From: Pseudomonadales bacterium
Lineage (GTDB): Bacteria; Pseudomonadota; Gammaproteobacteria; Pseudomonadales; JAHRWD01
Assembly: GCA_029210125.1 (NCBI GenBank)
Contig: JARGPR010000016.1
Coordinates: 1-49,099 of the forward strand
Direction: 5' to 3'
DNA length: 49,099 nucleotides
Shown piece after piece: positions 1-7,817 of this stretch. The translations under genes were made by a program, and so were the position numbers. The stretch's first letter is position 1. Every line of letters begins with the position of its first letter. The notes under the pieces are model-generated. The model was not told the origin of the DNA. It was given only the letters and a program-made list of their open reading frames with translations, and ran no database searches.

Positions 1-10
1 AAGACACACC

Positions 11-47
11 GTCTGTTCAGAACAGTCATAGATACTCAAGAACAGAC
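11..47. repeat. GAACAG/CTGTTC repeat cluster upstream of the recombinase
   Basis: GTCTGTTC (11-18) is followed by GAACAGTC (20-27) and GAACAGAC (40-47). The first and third form a perfect 8-base inverted repeat, and the first and second form a near-palindrome with one base between CTGTTC and GAACAG. A related pair, ACTGTT (181-186) and AACAGT (191-196), lies further down. Such spacing could be a protein binding site, for example recombinase arm sites or an operator, but nothing here fixes the role. Confidence 0.4.
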
Positions 48-273
48 AACAAACCTGACCGGAACGAATAGACATTTACGAATAGGTCATCAAAGACCGA
101 TTAGATATTGAATGGCAGCAGCGGCACAACAAATCTGAAGTTACGGGAGCAAATATCTTAGGGTTTATCTATCGTTAAGCACTGTTCAACAACAGTCGGA
201 TGATAGTGGAAGTACCCTTCATCCCTTTTTATTTCTTCCATTCATGAAAGGTTAAACGACGACTACGCACGAC

Positions 274-291
274 CACATTGCCGAGAATGTG
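274..291. repeat. Small hairpin ahead of the recombinase gene
   Basis: CACATT (274-279) and AATGTG (286-291) form a 6-base stem with the loop GCCGAG, ending about 20 bases before the ribosome binding site of the recombinase at 312-317. There is no U-run, so it is not a terminator. A role in the leader is possible but unproven. Confidence 0.35.
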
Positions 292-323
292 AGCACGTTT
301 TATTTCTCGACGAGGAGTTGTCT

Positions 324-1190
324 GTGAAAGATCTCAACTATCAGTTAAAGAGCATATGCGAACGCAATCAGGATGGCAGTCGTAGTACGCAGGCTGAACG
401 TTTTCAGTTGTTACAAACCATGGCAAACCATCTCAATGAGTTGGGCTATCGGCGCATGGAGTCAAAATCCCTTAAGCCAAAGCATGTTGATGCATTAGTC
501 GCAAAGTATCTTGATGAAGGGCTTGCATCAGGTACGATAAAAAATCGCTTGGCGGCGTTGCGTTGGTGGGCAGAAAAAATCGGTAAGCAAAACGTCGTCG
601 CGAAGGATAATGCCTACTACGGCATTGAGTCTCGTGTTTTTGTTACCAATGTATCGAAAGCCCGTGACCTGGATCTTGAACTTCTCGAAAAAATCAGTGA
701 CCCCCATTTAAAAATCAGTTTGGAATTGCAAAAAGCCTTTGGCCTGCGACGAGAAGAAGCGATCAAATTTAGTCCAGACTACGCAGATCGAAATACATTT
801 ATTCGACTTAAATCTACCTGGTGCAAAGGTGGAAGGGCGCGAGAAATTCCTATTCGTACGGATGAGCAGCGCGATGTTTTAAAACGGGCGCGATTAGTGG
901 CCGGGAAAGGCTCATTGATTCCGTCGCATTTGATGTATGTGCAGCAAATGCGACTCTATGAACGTGAGACGCAAAAAGTGGGTTTATCCAAATTACATGG
1001 TTTGCGTCATCGCTATGCACAAGAGCGCTATCTGGAGCTAACTGGTAAGCACGCACCGGCCTGTGGTGGTCCAATTCGTAGTGCTCTGAGTGAGGAGGAG
1101 CGTGCCAACGATACAGTGGCACGTTATGCGATTTCTCAGGAGCTCGGACATGAACGCGAGCAAATTACAGCGGTGTATCTCGGAAGATAA
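324..1190 (+). CDS. Small tyrosine recombinase / integrase-domain protein
   Basis: This is a 288-residue tyrosine recombinase of the short integrase-domain family often found beside the tra genes of PFGI-1-type elements. It would cut and rejoin DNA through a covalent phosphotyrosine. An N-terminal SAM-like helical domain (about 20-95) precedes a catalytic domain with the expected set: Arg in LRREEA (about 142), Lys in WCKGGR (about 168), HGLRH (about 225-229), ELGHE (His about 276) and the nucleophile Tyr in AVYLGR (about 285). It ends a few residues after the Tyr, which is normal. I chose GTG at 324 because GAGGAG (312-317) is then 6 bases away; the TTG at 318 abuts that site with no spacing. 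Whether it is the element integrase or an accessory recombinase (dimer resolution, excision) cannot be told here. Confidence 0.82.
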   Translation: MKDLNYQLKSICERNQDGSRSTQAERFQLLQTMANHLNELGYRRMESKSLKPKHVDALVAKYLDEGLASGTIKNRLAALRWWAEKIGKQNVVAKDNAYYGIESRVFVTNVSKARDLDLELLEKISDPHLKISLELQKAFGLRREEAIKFSPDYADRNTFIRLKSTWCKGGRAREIPIRTDEQRDVLKRARLVAGKGSLIPSHLMYVQQMRLYERETQKVGLSKLHGLRHRYAQERYLELTGKHAPACGGPIRSALSEEERANDTVARYAISQELGHEREQITAVYLGR

Positions 1191-1548
1191 GCTAATTTTC
1201 TAGCGGATACGCTTAACGGGCGCTGCCCTGGCCGCTGGGCCTTCCCGCCCTCGCCGGTAGCAGGGTTGCAGCAGTGCTACAACCCCTGTGAAAGGATAAT
1301 AAGGTTCGGCGCATCAAGGACTACTCGGCTAACGCCTGTGTTCCTCCTTGACGCTGAAGCTTCATAACGAATCACACTGTGGTTATTGCAGTCTCAATAG
1401 CAACGAGCAGCTACGCTGCCAACAAATAGGTATGACTTGAGAGCGTTGCCAGCAACAGTTGTTGCGTTAGCCAGTTATACCACCCCTACGGGAGAAATGA
1501 TTTCCCGTAGGGACATCTTTCTCTTTTTTATTCACGATGAGGAGAAAG
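1191..1548. other. Non-coding stretch with several inverted repeats
   Basis: No convincing gene is present. It contains a hairpin at 1261-1288 (CAGGGTTG pairing with CAACCCCTG, with an inner AGCA/TGCT), a TCAAGGA/TCCTTGA pair (1314-1320 and 1345-1351), a short GCAACA/TGTTGC stem (1452-1465) and the leader hairpins of the next gene from 1484. A 24-base piece (1379-1402) matches 43920-43943 at 22 positions. The density of pairing suggests a structured RNA or regulatory region. I recognise no named RNA family. Confidence 0.45.
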
Positions 1549-1551
1549 ATG
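1484..1551 (+). promoter_or_regulatory. Tandem-hairpin leader that buries the start of the next gene
   Basis: Hairpin 1 is a perfect 10-base stem, CCCTACGGGA (1484-1493) with TCCCGTAGGG (1503-1512). Hairpin 2 is another perfect 10-base stem, CATCTTTCTC (1514-1523) with GAGAAAGATG (1542-1551). Its right arm contains most of the ribosome binding site GAGGAG (1539-1544) and an ATG at 1549. If it forms in the mRNA, translation of the 1552 gene would be blocked until the stem opens. The radC leader at 44626-44686 has the same arrangement. Confidence 0.6.
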
Positions 1552-1893
1552 ATGGAGTATTTAGAAATGCGTGGTGCAGTAAAACTCAAAGCTGATGCCG
1601 ATAAATCTGTTGTGTATTCTGTTATTGATAAGTTACGAGAAACAGAGTTTGTCGATGCAGGCTATATCGACATGGGCATTGAGGACAATATTCTGAGTAT
1701 CAGTGCCGAAGGCACGATTTCAGAAAGTTACAGTATCCGTGCGTTGTTGACAAAGCTGCAGGGTCAGTTGACAGAAACGTCGATGATAGGTGTCTCAAGT
1801 GTACGATGGGAAACCCTCGTGGTACTGAAGCACTGGCAGCCAGCACCGACTATGCGACTTGAAGTAACTGATCAATTGGTCTTTGCCAACTAA
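1552..1893 (+). CDS. Small protein of unknown function
   Basis: The predicted protein has 113 residues, is soluble and mixed acidic, and has no signal peptide, membrane segment or motif I recognise. It sits alone between the recombinase and transfer operon 1, with its own structured leader and its own terminator, so it is probably a single-gene transcript. ATG codons lie at 1537, 1549 and 1552. GGAG at 1541-1544 is 4 bases from 1549 and 7 from 1552, so 1552 is preferred and 1537 is excluded because it lies ahead of that site. The start region is paired in the leader hairpin, which suggests tight translational control, as for radC. I assign no function. Confidence 0.7.
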   Translation: MEYLEMRGAVKLKADADKSVVYSVIDKLRETEFVDAGYIDMGIEDNILSISAEGTISESYSIRALLTKLQGQLTETSMIGVSSVRWETLVVLKHWQPAPTMRLEVTDQLVFAN

Positions 1894-1912
1894 CCTACTG
1901 TATAGCACCCAC

Positions 1913-1950
1913 GATAAAGGCCTGGCTCCCGTCAGGTCTTTATCATTTTT
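1913..1950 (+). terminator. Rho-independent terminator after the 1552 gene
   Basis: A 12-base stem, GATAAAGGCCTG (1913-1924) with CAGGTCTTTATC (1933-1944), contains one G-U pair and an 8-base loop and is followed by ATTTTT (1945-1950). It lies 20 bases after the stop codon of the 1552 gene and separates it from transfer operon 1. Confidence 0.85.
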
Positions 1951-2000
1951 ACCACGCTGCCACATCAAAAATATCGCCATCCTATTCTTTCTTCTGTCCA

Positions 2001-2010
2001 TGAAAGCTTT
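2001..2010 (+). promoter_or_regulatory. Transfer-operon motif TGAAAGCTTT, copy 1
   Basis: TGAAAGCTTT begins 81 bases before the pilL start codon. The identical 10-mer lies ahead of transfer operons 2 (20716) and 3 (39086). All three are preceded by CTTC 5-6 bases upstream. A GATAAT box at 2036-2041 could be the -10 element here. It is probably a binding site for a transfer regulator; this is inferred from position and conservation only. Confidence 0.6.
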
Positions 2011-2081
2011 TCGCTGCTAATGGAAAGCTGCTGTCGATAATCTAGTGACGGTTTTCAATCATTGGATGAAAGGCGAGTGTT

Positions 2082-2867
2082 ATGCAGGGTGTTATGTTTA
2101 ATAAACGTGGGGTAGTTGCAGTAATAGTGTTTATTGTTGCGTCAGCCACACAGGCAGACGCGCCGGATCGTCGTGTCTTTGAGAATCGCTATCTGTCCGT
2201 CCAGGTTGGGGCTGAGTACGCTCAAATTGATTTGTTGCAAAGCATCATTGAGTTACAAGTCCCGGAGCGGTTTCAAACGGTCGGGGGATCATTGAATTAT
2301 CTGCTAAAGCCGTATGGTTTTCAGATTGATGATGATCCTGAGTCGAATGAGCAGTACCTTTTGTTGATGTTGGCGCTACCCGAACCGCATCGACAGCTAG
2401 GGCCAATAACATTAATGGACGCGGTGACTACGCTGGGAGGTGCAAGCTTTCGACCTTTAATCAATCCCGTTAAACGCACAGTACGGTATCAACTCCGTGA
2501 TGGGTTTGGGAAATTTGTGACTGATGAAGAATTGGCCTACGCGAGAAAACAGTGGTTAGAAGAAAAAGAAAAAAGCTCGCCATCGCTCACCACTGAAGAG
2601 TTTTCCGTACTTGTACAGCCAGGTGACAGCTTAAGCAGTTTTGCTAATGAACTTGATATCGAGGGTATAACAACCGATCAAGCACTGGTTTATCTTTTTC
2701 AAGCGAATCCTCACGCCTTCGTGAGCAGCAATATGAATTACCTACTGGCTGGCGCGGAATTGACGATTGCTCCAGTTGAGCCTGAAACGTTGCCGATTGC
2801 AGTTGAAGCCAGTCAGTTGGTCGATGAACACTATCGTTTATGGGTTCAGCGCGAGGTAACACCGTGA
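2082..2867 (+). CDS. pilL: PilL-like ICE protein (TIGR03748) with LysM/FimV-like tail
   Basis: This is a 261-residue exported protein and the first gene of transfer operon 1. It has a signal peptide (about 1-27, ending near TQADA). A PilL/TIGR03748 domain (about 30-155) carries the family pattern around RFQTVGGSLNYLL and a long middle segment. A C-terminal FimV/LysM-like segment (about 168-235) contains LVQPGDSLSSFA and the A-NPHAF helix. PilL proteins are linked to type IV pili or the mating apparatus of PFGI-1-type elements and act in the periplasm. The LysM-like tail suggests peptidoglycan contact. A later ATG at 2097 is also possible; 2082 has AAGGCGAG about 6 bases upstream. The stop overlaps the next gene's GTG by 4 bases. 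Confidence 0.8.
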   Translation: MQGVMFNKRGVVAVIVFIVASATQADAPDRRVFENRYLSVQVGAEYAQIDLLQSIIELQVPERFQTVGGSLNYLLKPYGFQIDDDPESNEQYLLLMLALPEPHRQLGPITLMDAVTTLGGASFRPLINPVKRTVRYQLRDGFGKFVTDEELAYARKQWLEEKEKSSPSLTTEEFSVLVQPGDSLSSFANELDIEGITTDQALVYLFQANPHAFVSSNMNYLLAGAELTIAPVEPETLPIAVEASQLVDEHYRLWVQREVTP

Positions 2868-3694
2868 ATAGCCAAACGACTTTAGCTATTGGGTTAGTTT
2901 TGCTTTCGTCTATCTCTATCACTTCGATTGCAGATGCGGCTGAGACTTTAATGAATGCAGCACAAACGCCCAGCACAGAAACGCCAATTAGCTTAACCAT
3001 TGAGCTCAAGACTAAAGCTAAACGCTGGAGCTTAGATCAGGGCGAGTACCAGCGTTATCTCGATTTAATGCAAGGCCCTTTAGGGAAATGGAATCCTGAC
3101 CTTGATCCCTTATTGGCTCTGGGCATGTTTGCAACTTCATCGCTGCAGGAACAGCGTTATGCTGAGTTATATGCACAGCAGGAATTCGATTTAACCGAGC
3201 GAGCGTTGCAATTTCAACAAGCTTACCGCGTAGCGTTTGATAGCTTGTACCCCAGTAAAACAATGTTAGATCAGCGTTTATTAGCGCCGTACTTTGCGCA
3301 CCAGCAAAATAAATCATCGATGAGGGAGGCCAAACAATTAGCACAGCAACGCTTTGTTGATGGTGATCGTCTACTTCTCTTCGTTCCCTCGACTTGTTCA
3401 CAGTGTCTATCGCTTATCAACCGATTGATGAGTCTATTATCGAGCACGCAACGAAGTGGTGTCGATGTGTATGTCAAAAATGCTCAAGATGATGTGGCTG
3501 TTAGGGCGTGGGCTCAGGCGCACAATATTCAATCCGATTGGCTAGATGAGCAGCGTTTAACCCTGAACCGTGATGAAGGTTTACTGCAGCGGTTGGCGAG
3601 CCAATCCTCGGATTCAACTCCCAGCTCTATGCCTATTTTCTTAAAACGCAATGAACGTTTTTTCCAACTAAACAGGGAGAGTTTGGGGCTATGA
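2864..3694 (+). CDS. ICE protein TIGR03759 family, with CxxC motif
   Basis: This is a 276-residue periplasmic protein of the TIGR03759 (PFL_4693) family of conjugative elements. The signal peptide covers about residues 1-26. The family core (about 50-130) includes the RWSLDQGEYQRYLDLM and GPLG-W-PDLDPLLALG segments, followed by a helical arm. The C-terminal part resembles a thioredoxin-like fold, with CSQC at about 178-181 preceded by a strand-like LLLFVPST, so it may shuffle or protect disulfides during transfer apparatus assembly; the redox role is inferred. GTG at 2864 gives a GTGA overlap with pilL and has GAGGT upstream; the longer reading from 2840 has no such site. It is translationally coupled on both sides. 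Confidence 0.78.
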   Translation: MNSQTTLAIGLVLLSSISITSIADAAETLMNAAQTPSTETPISLTIELKTKAKRWSLDQGEYQRYLDLMQGPLGKWNPDLDPLLALGMFATSSLQEQRYAELYAQQEFDLTERALQFQQAYRVAFDSLYPSKTMLDQRLLAPYFAHQQNKSSMREAKQLAQQRFVDGDRLLLFVPSTCSQCLSLINRLMSLLSSTQRSGVDVYVKNAQDDVAVRAWAQAHNIQSDWLDEQRLTLNRDEGLLQRLASQSSDSTPSSMPIFLKRNERFFQLNRESLGL

Positions 3695-4227
3695 ATTATT
3701 GTTTCGCTATGCCGTGGATTGCGGGTGTTACGTTGATGCAGCCGGTCGCTACTGTTGCATTAGAAAACGTGCCCGTCGCTTATCTGATTGTCGCCAAGAG
3801 CCATCAAGTGCCTGTAGATATTCTTTACGCAGTAGCGTTGGCTGAAAGCGGTAAGCCCTATCAGGGCGAACAGAATCCGTGGCCGTGGGCGCTGAATATC
3901 GATGGACGAAGTGTTTTTTGCGAATCCCAGCAAGAGGCGATTCACCGAGTGATCCAGGCAATTCGACAAGAACAGTCTGTCGATATCGGGTTGATGCAGG
4001 TTAACTGGCGTTGGCACCGACAGCGGTTTTCCACTATTGATGAGTCGTTGGTGCCTATTAAAAACCTCAGTGCAGGTGCCACAATTTTGTATGAGCAGTT
4101 TGAGCAGACTGACGATTGGTGGGAGGCCGTAGGGCGCTACCATGACCCCGGCCAAGATGCGGAATCGCTCAATAACGCACAGCGTTATCGTAAACGTGTA
4201 AAACAGTATTGGCAGGAGCGGTTCTAA
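3691..4227 (+). CDS. VirB1-like lytic transglycosylase
   Basis: This is a 178-residue exported lytic transglycosylase (SLT fold) that would cut peptidoglycan locally so the mating channel can pass. A signal peptide covers roughly residues 1-24. The catalytic Glu is in YAVALAESGK (about 52), and the family's second signature appears as DIGLMQVNW (about 97-105), followed by helical repeats ending in ALNNAQRYRKRV-like sequence. The length is normal for ICE VirB1 homologues. ATG at 3691 overlaps the previous stop (ATGA), and its own stop shares a base with the next ATG, so it is tightly coupled in transfer operon 1. Confidence 0.85.
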   Translation: MNYCFAMPWIAGVTLMQPVATVALENVPVAYLIVAKSHQVPVDILYAVALAESGKPYQGEQNPWPWALNIDGRSVFCESQQEAIHRVIQAIRQEQSVDIGLMQVNWRWHRQRFSTIDESLVPIKNLSAGATILYEQFEQTDDWWEAVGRYHDPGQDAESLNNAQRYRKRVKQYWQERF

Positions 4228-4721
4228 TGCGAGGGTTATTCGGACTGCTGTGTCTGTTGTTGTGTTTAGGCGCTCATGCCAGGGAACCATTGACGGTAAT
4301 TTATGACTCGGGTGATACCTTGCCATTAGAACCCTATTTGCCGAAACGAGCGCCACAAGAAAAGGTTACTACTCAAAAAAAGAACGGCCAATTGGCTTTC
4401 AATTTGCCCATCACCACACCCTCGATGCAGCCGGGAAAGGCCACGGTCACCCCTAAAGCATTGCGTTATCTGCAGCAGCCTTTGTTTCTGGTGGGGGCTG
4501 ATCAGGTATCAAGAGACTGGTTGGCCGAAAGGCGTGAACAGCTTATTCAGCTCGGTGCCGTCGGCCTGTTGGTTGAGGCGAAGGATCGCCAAGAGGTTGA
4601 GGCCGTCTTAGCCATTGCCGAAGGGCTAAGGCTGGTGCCTGCCTCTGCTGAAGGCTTCGCGGCTAAGTTGGGTTTAACCCATTACCCCATCCTGCTTTCA
4701 AAAGAAGGTTGGGAACAGTGA
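4227..4721 (+). CDS. ICE protein TIGR03765 family (PFL_4695)
   Basis: This is a 164-residue exported protein. The signal peptide is MRGLFGLLCLLLCLGAHA, after which the mature protein begins with the family's LTVIYDSGDTLPLEPYL segment. The C-terminal half (about 85-160) is the conserved region of TIGR03765 proteins, which always accompany TraD in PFGI-1-type elements; the molecular role is unknown and probably periplasmic. ATG at 4227 shares one base with the previous TAA stop, and AGGAG lies 9 bases upstream; the TTG at 4209 gives an implausible extra N-terminus. The stop overlaps the TraD GTG by 4 bases. Confidence 0.78.
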   Translation: MRGLFGLLCLLLCLGAHAREPLTVIYDSGDTLPLEPYLPKRAPQEKVTTQKKNGQLAFNLPITTPSMQPGKATVTPKALRYLQQPLFLVGADQVSRDWLAERREQLIQLGAVGLLVEAKDRQEVEAVLAIAEGLRLVPASAEGFAAKLGLTHYPILLSKEGWEQ

Positions 4722-6778
4722 CAGACCGTTATGAAATAGAGGTGTTATTACGTCCTCCTGTCGAGCTGTCGTCAGCGATAGTGGCGTTGAGTTGTGCGGG
4801 AATTGTGCTAGCGGCACCACGGATCTTGATGATGACGCCGTCGGTTGCCTTGTTCAGTGCAGCGTGTCTCGGCGGCATTGGCTTGTGGCGAGGGCGACAA
4901 GCCTGGCGAGTGATTCAGTACCAGCGCCACCTCAGGCGCAGCCCACGTTATGTTATGTCTTCGTCACAAGTGCCTGTGAGTCAATCGGTGTTATTTTTAG
5001 GGCGAGGTTTTCGCTGGAATCAAACTCACACCGAACGTCTTTATGCCGCCCGAGATAAACGGGCTGAGCGTTATCTACAGCCTGGAGTAATCAAACAATG
5101 GGTTCGTCGCAAGGAGATCGAATGGGAGCATCTCCCCCTACTAAAATCGATCATGCGATTAACCGCCACAGATTCCCCTCTGAATCCCGTCCGTCCTCCA
5201 CCGGCCACTGGAGGCGATGCCGTCATTCACGGTGTCGGGATCAGAGGGGAAACCAATGCCACCATGCCGCTCAGTGATCGAGTGGGGCATATGGTGGTGA
5301 TTGCCCGCACCCGGCACGGCAAAACACGGCTGGCCGAAGTGCTCACCACCCAGGATATACGGCGCGGCAACAACTGTGTGATTGTGTTAGACCCCAAGGG
5401 TGATGCGGATTATCTAAAGCGCATTTATGTCGAATCACAAAAAGCCGGTCGACAGTTACTTATTTTTCATTTGGGTTATCCCGAACTCAGTGCCCGCTAC
5501 AATGCCATTGGTTCCTTTTCTCGTATTACCGAAGTCGCCACCCGAATCGCCAGTCAGTTACCGGGCGAAGGTGACGCCAGTGCGTTTAAAGAATTTGCCT
5601 GGCAATTTATCAATGTCATTGCCGTGGCGTTGGTGGCCATGGGCGAAACACCGGATTACCTGAAAATACGCCGCTATATTACCGACATCGATGCGCTGCT
5701 GATTTTGTATGGTCGACACTGGTTAGCCGAAAATGGCCCTGAGGATTGGCAGGATGAATTGGGCGAGTTGCAAGATGGCATCAATATAAAATCACTGCCA
5801 CGTATTGATCAGGGTAAAGACCTTGAAGCCGTGGCGATGGTCAGATACCTGAATGCCCATGCAAGATTCGATCAGGTGCTAGAAGGGTTGCTGTCAGCTT
5901 TTCGCTATGACCGTGAATACTTCCTTAAAATCACGGTATCCATTAAACCTTTTTTAGAAAAACTAACCACCGGCAACATCGCGTCTATTTTGGCGCCGGA
6001 TAAAGCTAACGTTGATGATCAGCGCCCCGTGTTGGAATGGGCGCAGGCGATACGATCCAACGCTGTGGTTTATGTGGGGCTGGATGCGCTCACCGATCCT
6101 GAAGTGGCCAGCGCGGTGGGTGCTTCCATGTTCAGCGATTTAACCAGTCTGGCAGGCCATATCTATAAACACGGCATCGCACCTAATGAGCCTGGTAATC
6201 GTGACAGGCAACCGCCCAACATTGTTATCCACGGGGATGAATTCTCCGATTTGATCGGCCCTCAATTCAAAACCTTAATTAATAAAAGCGGCGGTGCGGG
6301 GTACCAACTTAATCTCTATACCCAAACCTGGAGTGATCCGATTGCCGAACTGGGCAGTGAAGCAAAAGCGGGGCAGTTGGCTGGCAATATAGGCACCATG
6401 CTGATCATGGGTGTGAAAGAAATAGCGACGTGTGAGATGTTCACCAAACAACTGCCAGAAGTCAGTGTCAGCGAAATCATGGCCGTCTCTGGTGTTACCG
6501 ATAATGCAGAGACGGGTGCGGGCATGGGTTTTACATCGAACAATCAAGACCGGGTGAGTATCAGCCGTGTGCCTATGATTTCCCCGGCGGATATTGTAGC
6601 GCTACCTAAAGGGCAGGCATTCGTTCTGCTGAGAGGTAGCGAACTGTGGAAAATCCGCATTCCCATGCCATCTAAAACGGACGACCAAGAGCTGCCAGAC
6701 GATTTAGGCGGCATGCTCCAGCATATGCGGCGCAGCTATACCTCCGTAGTGGATTGGCCCAATTATTATGGTAGATAG
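4718..6778 (+). CDS. traD: Conjugative coupling factor TraD (TIGR03743)
   Basis: This is a 686-residue type IV coupling protein, the membrane-bound ATPase that hands the relaxase-DNA complex to the mating channel. It starts MTDRYEIEVLLRPPVE, the family's typical beginning, and has two N-terminal membrane segments (about 18-60). Walker A is VVIARTRHGKT (about 193-203) and Walker B is VIHGDEFSDL (about 503-512). A middle region (about 280-440) is the all-alpha or insertion part. It matches the SXT/TOL-type TraD subfamily of ICEs in length and layout. GTG at 4718 gives a GTGA overlap with the upstream gene, whereas the TTG at 4709 does not fit the family start. No sequence defect is visible. Confidence 0.93.
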   Translation: MTDRYEIEVLLRPPVELSSAIVALSCAGIVLAAPRILMMTPSVALFSAACLGGIGLWRGRQAWRVIQYQRHLRRSPRYVMSSSQVPVSQSVLFLGRGFRWNQTHTERLYAARDKRAERYLQPGVIKQWVRRKEIEWEHLPLLKSIMRLTATDSPLNPVRPPPATGGDAVIHGVGIRGETNATMPLSDRVGHMVVIARTRHGKTRLAEVLTTQDIRRGNNCVIVLDPKGDADYLKRIYVESQKAGRQLLIFHLGYPELSARYNAIGSFSRITEVATRIASQLPGEGDASAFKEFAWQFINVIAVALVAMGETPDYLKIRRYITDIDALLILYGRHWLAENGPEDWQDELGELQDGINIKSLPRIDQGKDLEAVAMVRYLNAHARFDQVLEGLLSAFRYDREYFLKITVSIKPFLEKLTTGNIASILAPDKANVDDQRPVLEWAQAIRSNAVVYVGLDALTDPEVASAVGASMFSDLTSLAGHIYKHGIAPNEPGNRDRQPPNIVIHGDEFSDLIGPQFKTLINKSGGAGYQLNLYTQTWSDPIAELGSEAKAGQLAGNIGTMLIMGVKEIATCEMFTKQLPEVSVSEIMAVSGVTDNAETGAGMGFTSNNQDRVSISRVPMISPADIVALPKGQAFVLLRGSELWKIRIPMPSKTDDQELPDDLGGMLQHMRRSYTSVVDWPNYYGR

Positions 6779-6811
6779 CCACTATGGCCGATAGGCGAGG
6801 GTGATAAACCC

Positions 6812-7540
6812 ATGGCCAAACCGCAACAGTACCAGCCTCCCAGAAGAAAAGAGCCTGGTCTTCTAGGCAACTTAATTTCAGCACTGGTTCAGTTGGTGGT
6901 TTGGTTAATCATCAGTTTGATGTTGTCGATCATCATCGAGTGGGTAGGTATGATCTGGTTCTGGCCAGAGCTGGGCAGTGATCACGCCAAAACGGTACTT
7001 GCCACTGATCAGGCCTATCTTAACCAGCAGCTGTACTACCAATCCATCACAATAAAAAATAATGTTGTTGCCACTACTGATCAAGCAGTAAGGTGGATAG
7101 CCCAGCAATCCTGGTTCGAAACGATTATTCAATCAGTATCAACTGCTTCAGCGGGTAGCTTCGAAGTATTTCAGGAATGGGCGCATGACCTCTACCTACA
7201 ATATCGTGACTACCTACAAGCATCCACCTATATCACTCAAATTTTCGTAATCCGTTTGGCATTAATCCTGTTTTCGCTGCCCATTTTCGTAATCGCAGCA
7301 CTGGTAGGCGGTGTTGATGGATTAGTAGAGCGGGATCTTAGGCGCTGGGGCGGCGGACGGGAGAGTAGCAATGTTTTCAATCTTGCTAGAAGGTCAATTG
7401 TGCCTGCGTTTGTAGTGGCCTGTGTGGTCTATATCAGTTTGCCGTTTAGTATCAATCCGTTAATTGTCATGCTGCCCTTTGCCTGCCTGCTGGGAATGGC
7501 AGTCCGTATAGCGTTTGAGCGATTGAAGAAGTACTTTTAA
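6812..7540 (+). CDS. ICE membrane protein TIGR03747 (DUF4400)
   Basis: This is a 242-residue inner-membrane protein of the DUF4400/TIGR03747 family. It has a basic N-terminus, one membrane segment at about 25-50, a periplasmic or cytoplasmic middle, then three more segments (about 140-165, 190-210, 215-232). The signature DGLVERDLRRWGGGRESS lies at about 169-186, between the membrane segments. It follows TraD in most PFGI-1-type elements, and its partner in transfer is not established. The ATG at 6812 has GAGGG about 10 bases upstream. It is the last gene of transfer operon 1; the defence block follows it, which suggests insertion at an operon border. Confidence 0.82.
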   Translation: MAKPQQYQPPRRKEPGLLGNLISALVQLVVWLIISLMLSIIIEWVGMIWFWPELGSDHAKTVLATDQAYLNQQLYYQSITIKNNVVATTDQAVRWIAQQSWFETIIQSVSTASAGSFEVFQEWAHDLYLQYRDYLQASTYITQIFVIRLALILFSLPIFVIAALVGGVDGLVERDLRRWGGGRESSNVFNLARRSIVPAFVVACVVYISLPFSINPLIVMLPFACLLGMAVRIAFERLKKYF

Positions 7541-7817
7541 AGTGAACCTTAATATTTGATCAGTAGATGATTTGTCTAACGACTGCTTTCGATTGGCTGT
7601 GGTTCTCCTCGGGAGAACTCTAGAGGTAAGAATTGCCCTCATGATAGTCTAAATACACGTTAGCTAAGCGTAATTCAGCTTTTCTGTCACAAATTCAAAG
7701 ATCATGGCCCTTTTCGGGATTTTCAATGAATAAATGAAGCGTATAAGCATCATTCATTTTGTTTGATCTATATTTGTGCTTTGGTATAGTGGAGGCTTCG
7801 TAACCAAGGTATCGAGA
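7541..7817. other. Intergenic border between transfer operon 1 and the defence block
   Basis: There is no supported gene. It holds a 7-base hairpin, GTTCTCC (7602-7608) with GGAGAAC (7612-7618), without a U-run. An imperfect dyad follows, with arms AATGAAT (7725-7731) and ATTCATT (7752-7758). The promoter of the HTH gene is at 7763-7790. I saw no direct repeat shared with the right border of the block near 20625-20780. Confidence 0.5.
7763..7790 (+). promoter_or_regulatory. Promoter of the defence operon
   Basis: TTGATC (7763-7768), a 16-base spacer and TATAGT (7785-7790) make a good sigma-70 promoter. Transcription would start near 7797, about 20 bases ahead of the HTH start codon at 7818. 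The AATGAAT...ATTCATT dyad just upstream (7725-7758) is a candidate operator. Confidence 0.6.

Noticed and set aside
13-25. LexA/SOS box at CTGT...ACAG
   Set aside because: The spacing is 5 bases (6 in the copy near 182), while the gammaproteobacterial SOS box needs 8.
3760-4356. Minus-strand frame of 198 codons
   Set aside because: It lies opposite the lytic transglycosylase and TIGR03765 genes, which have clear families, and it has no family motif of its own.
7602-7618. Terminator after transfer operon 1
   Set aside because: The stem is only 7 bases with a 3-base loop and there is no U-run after it.
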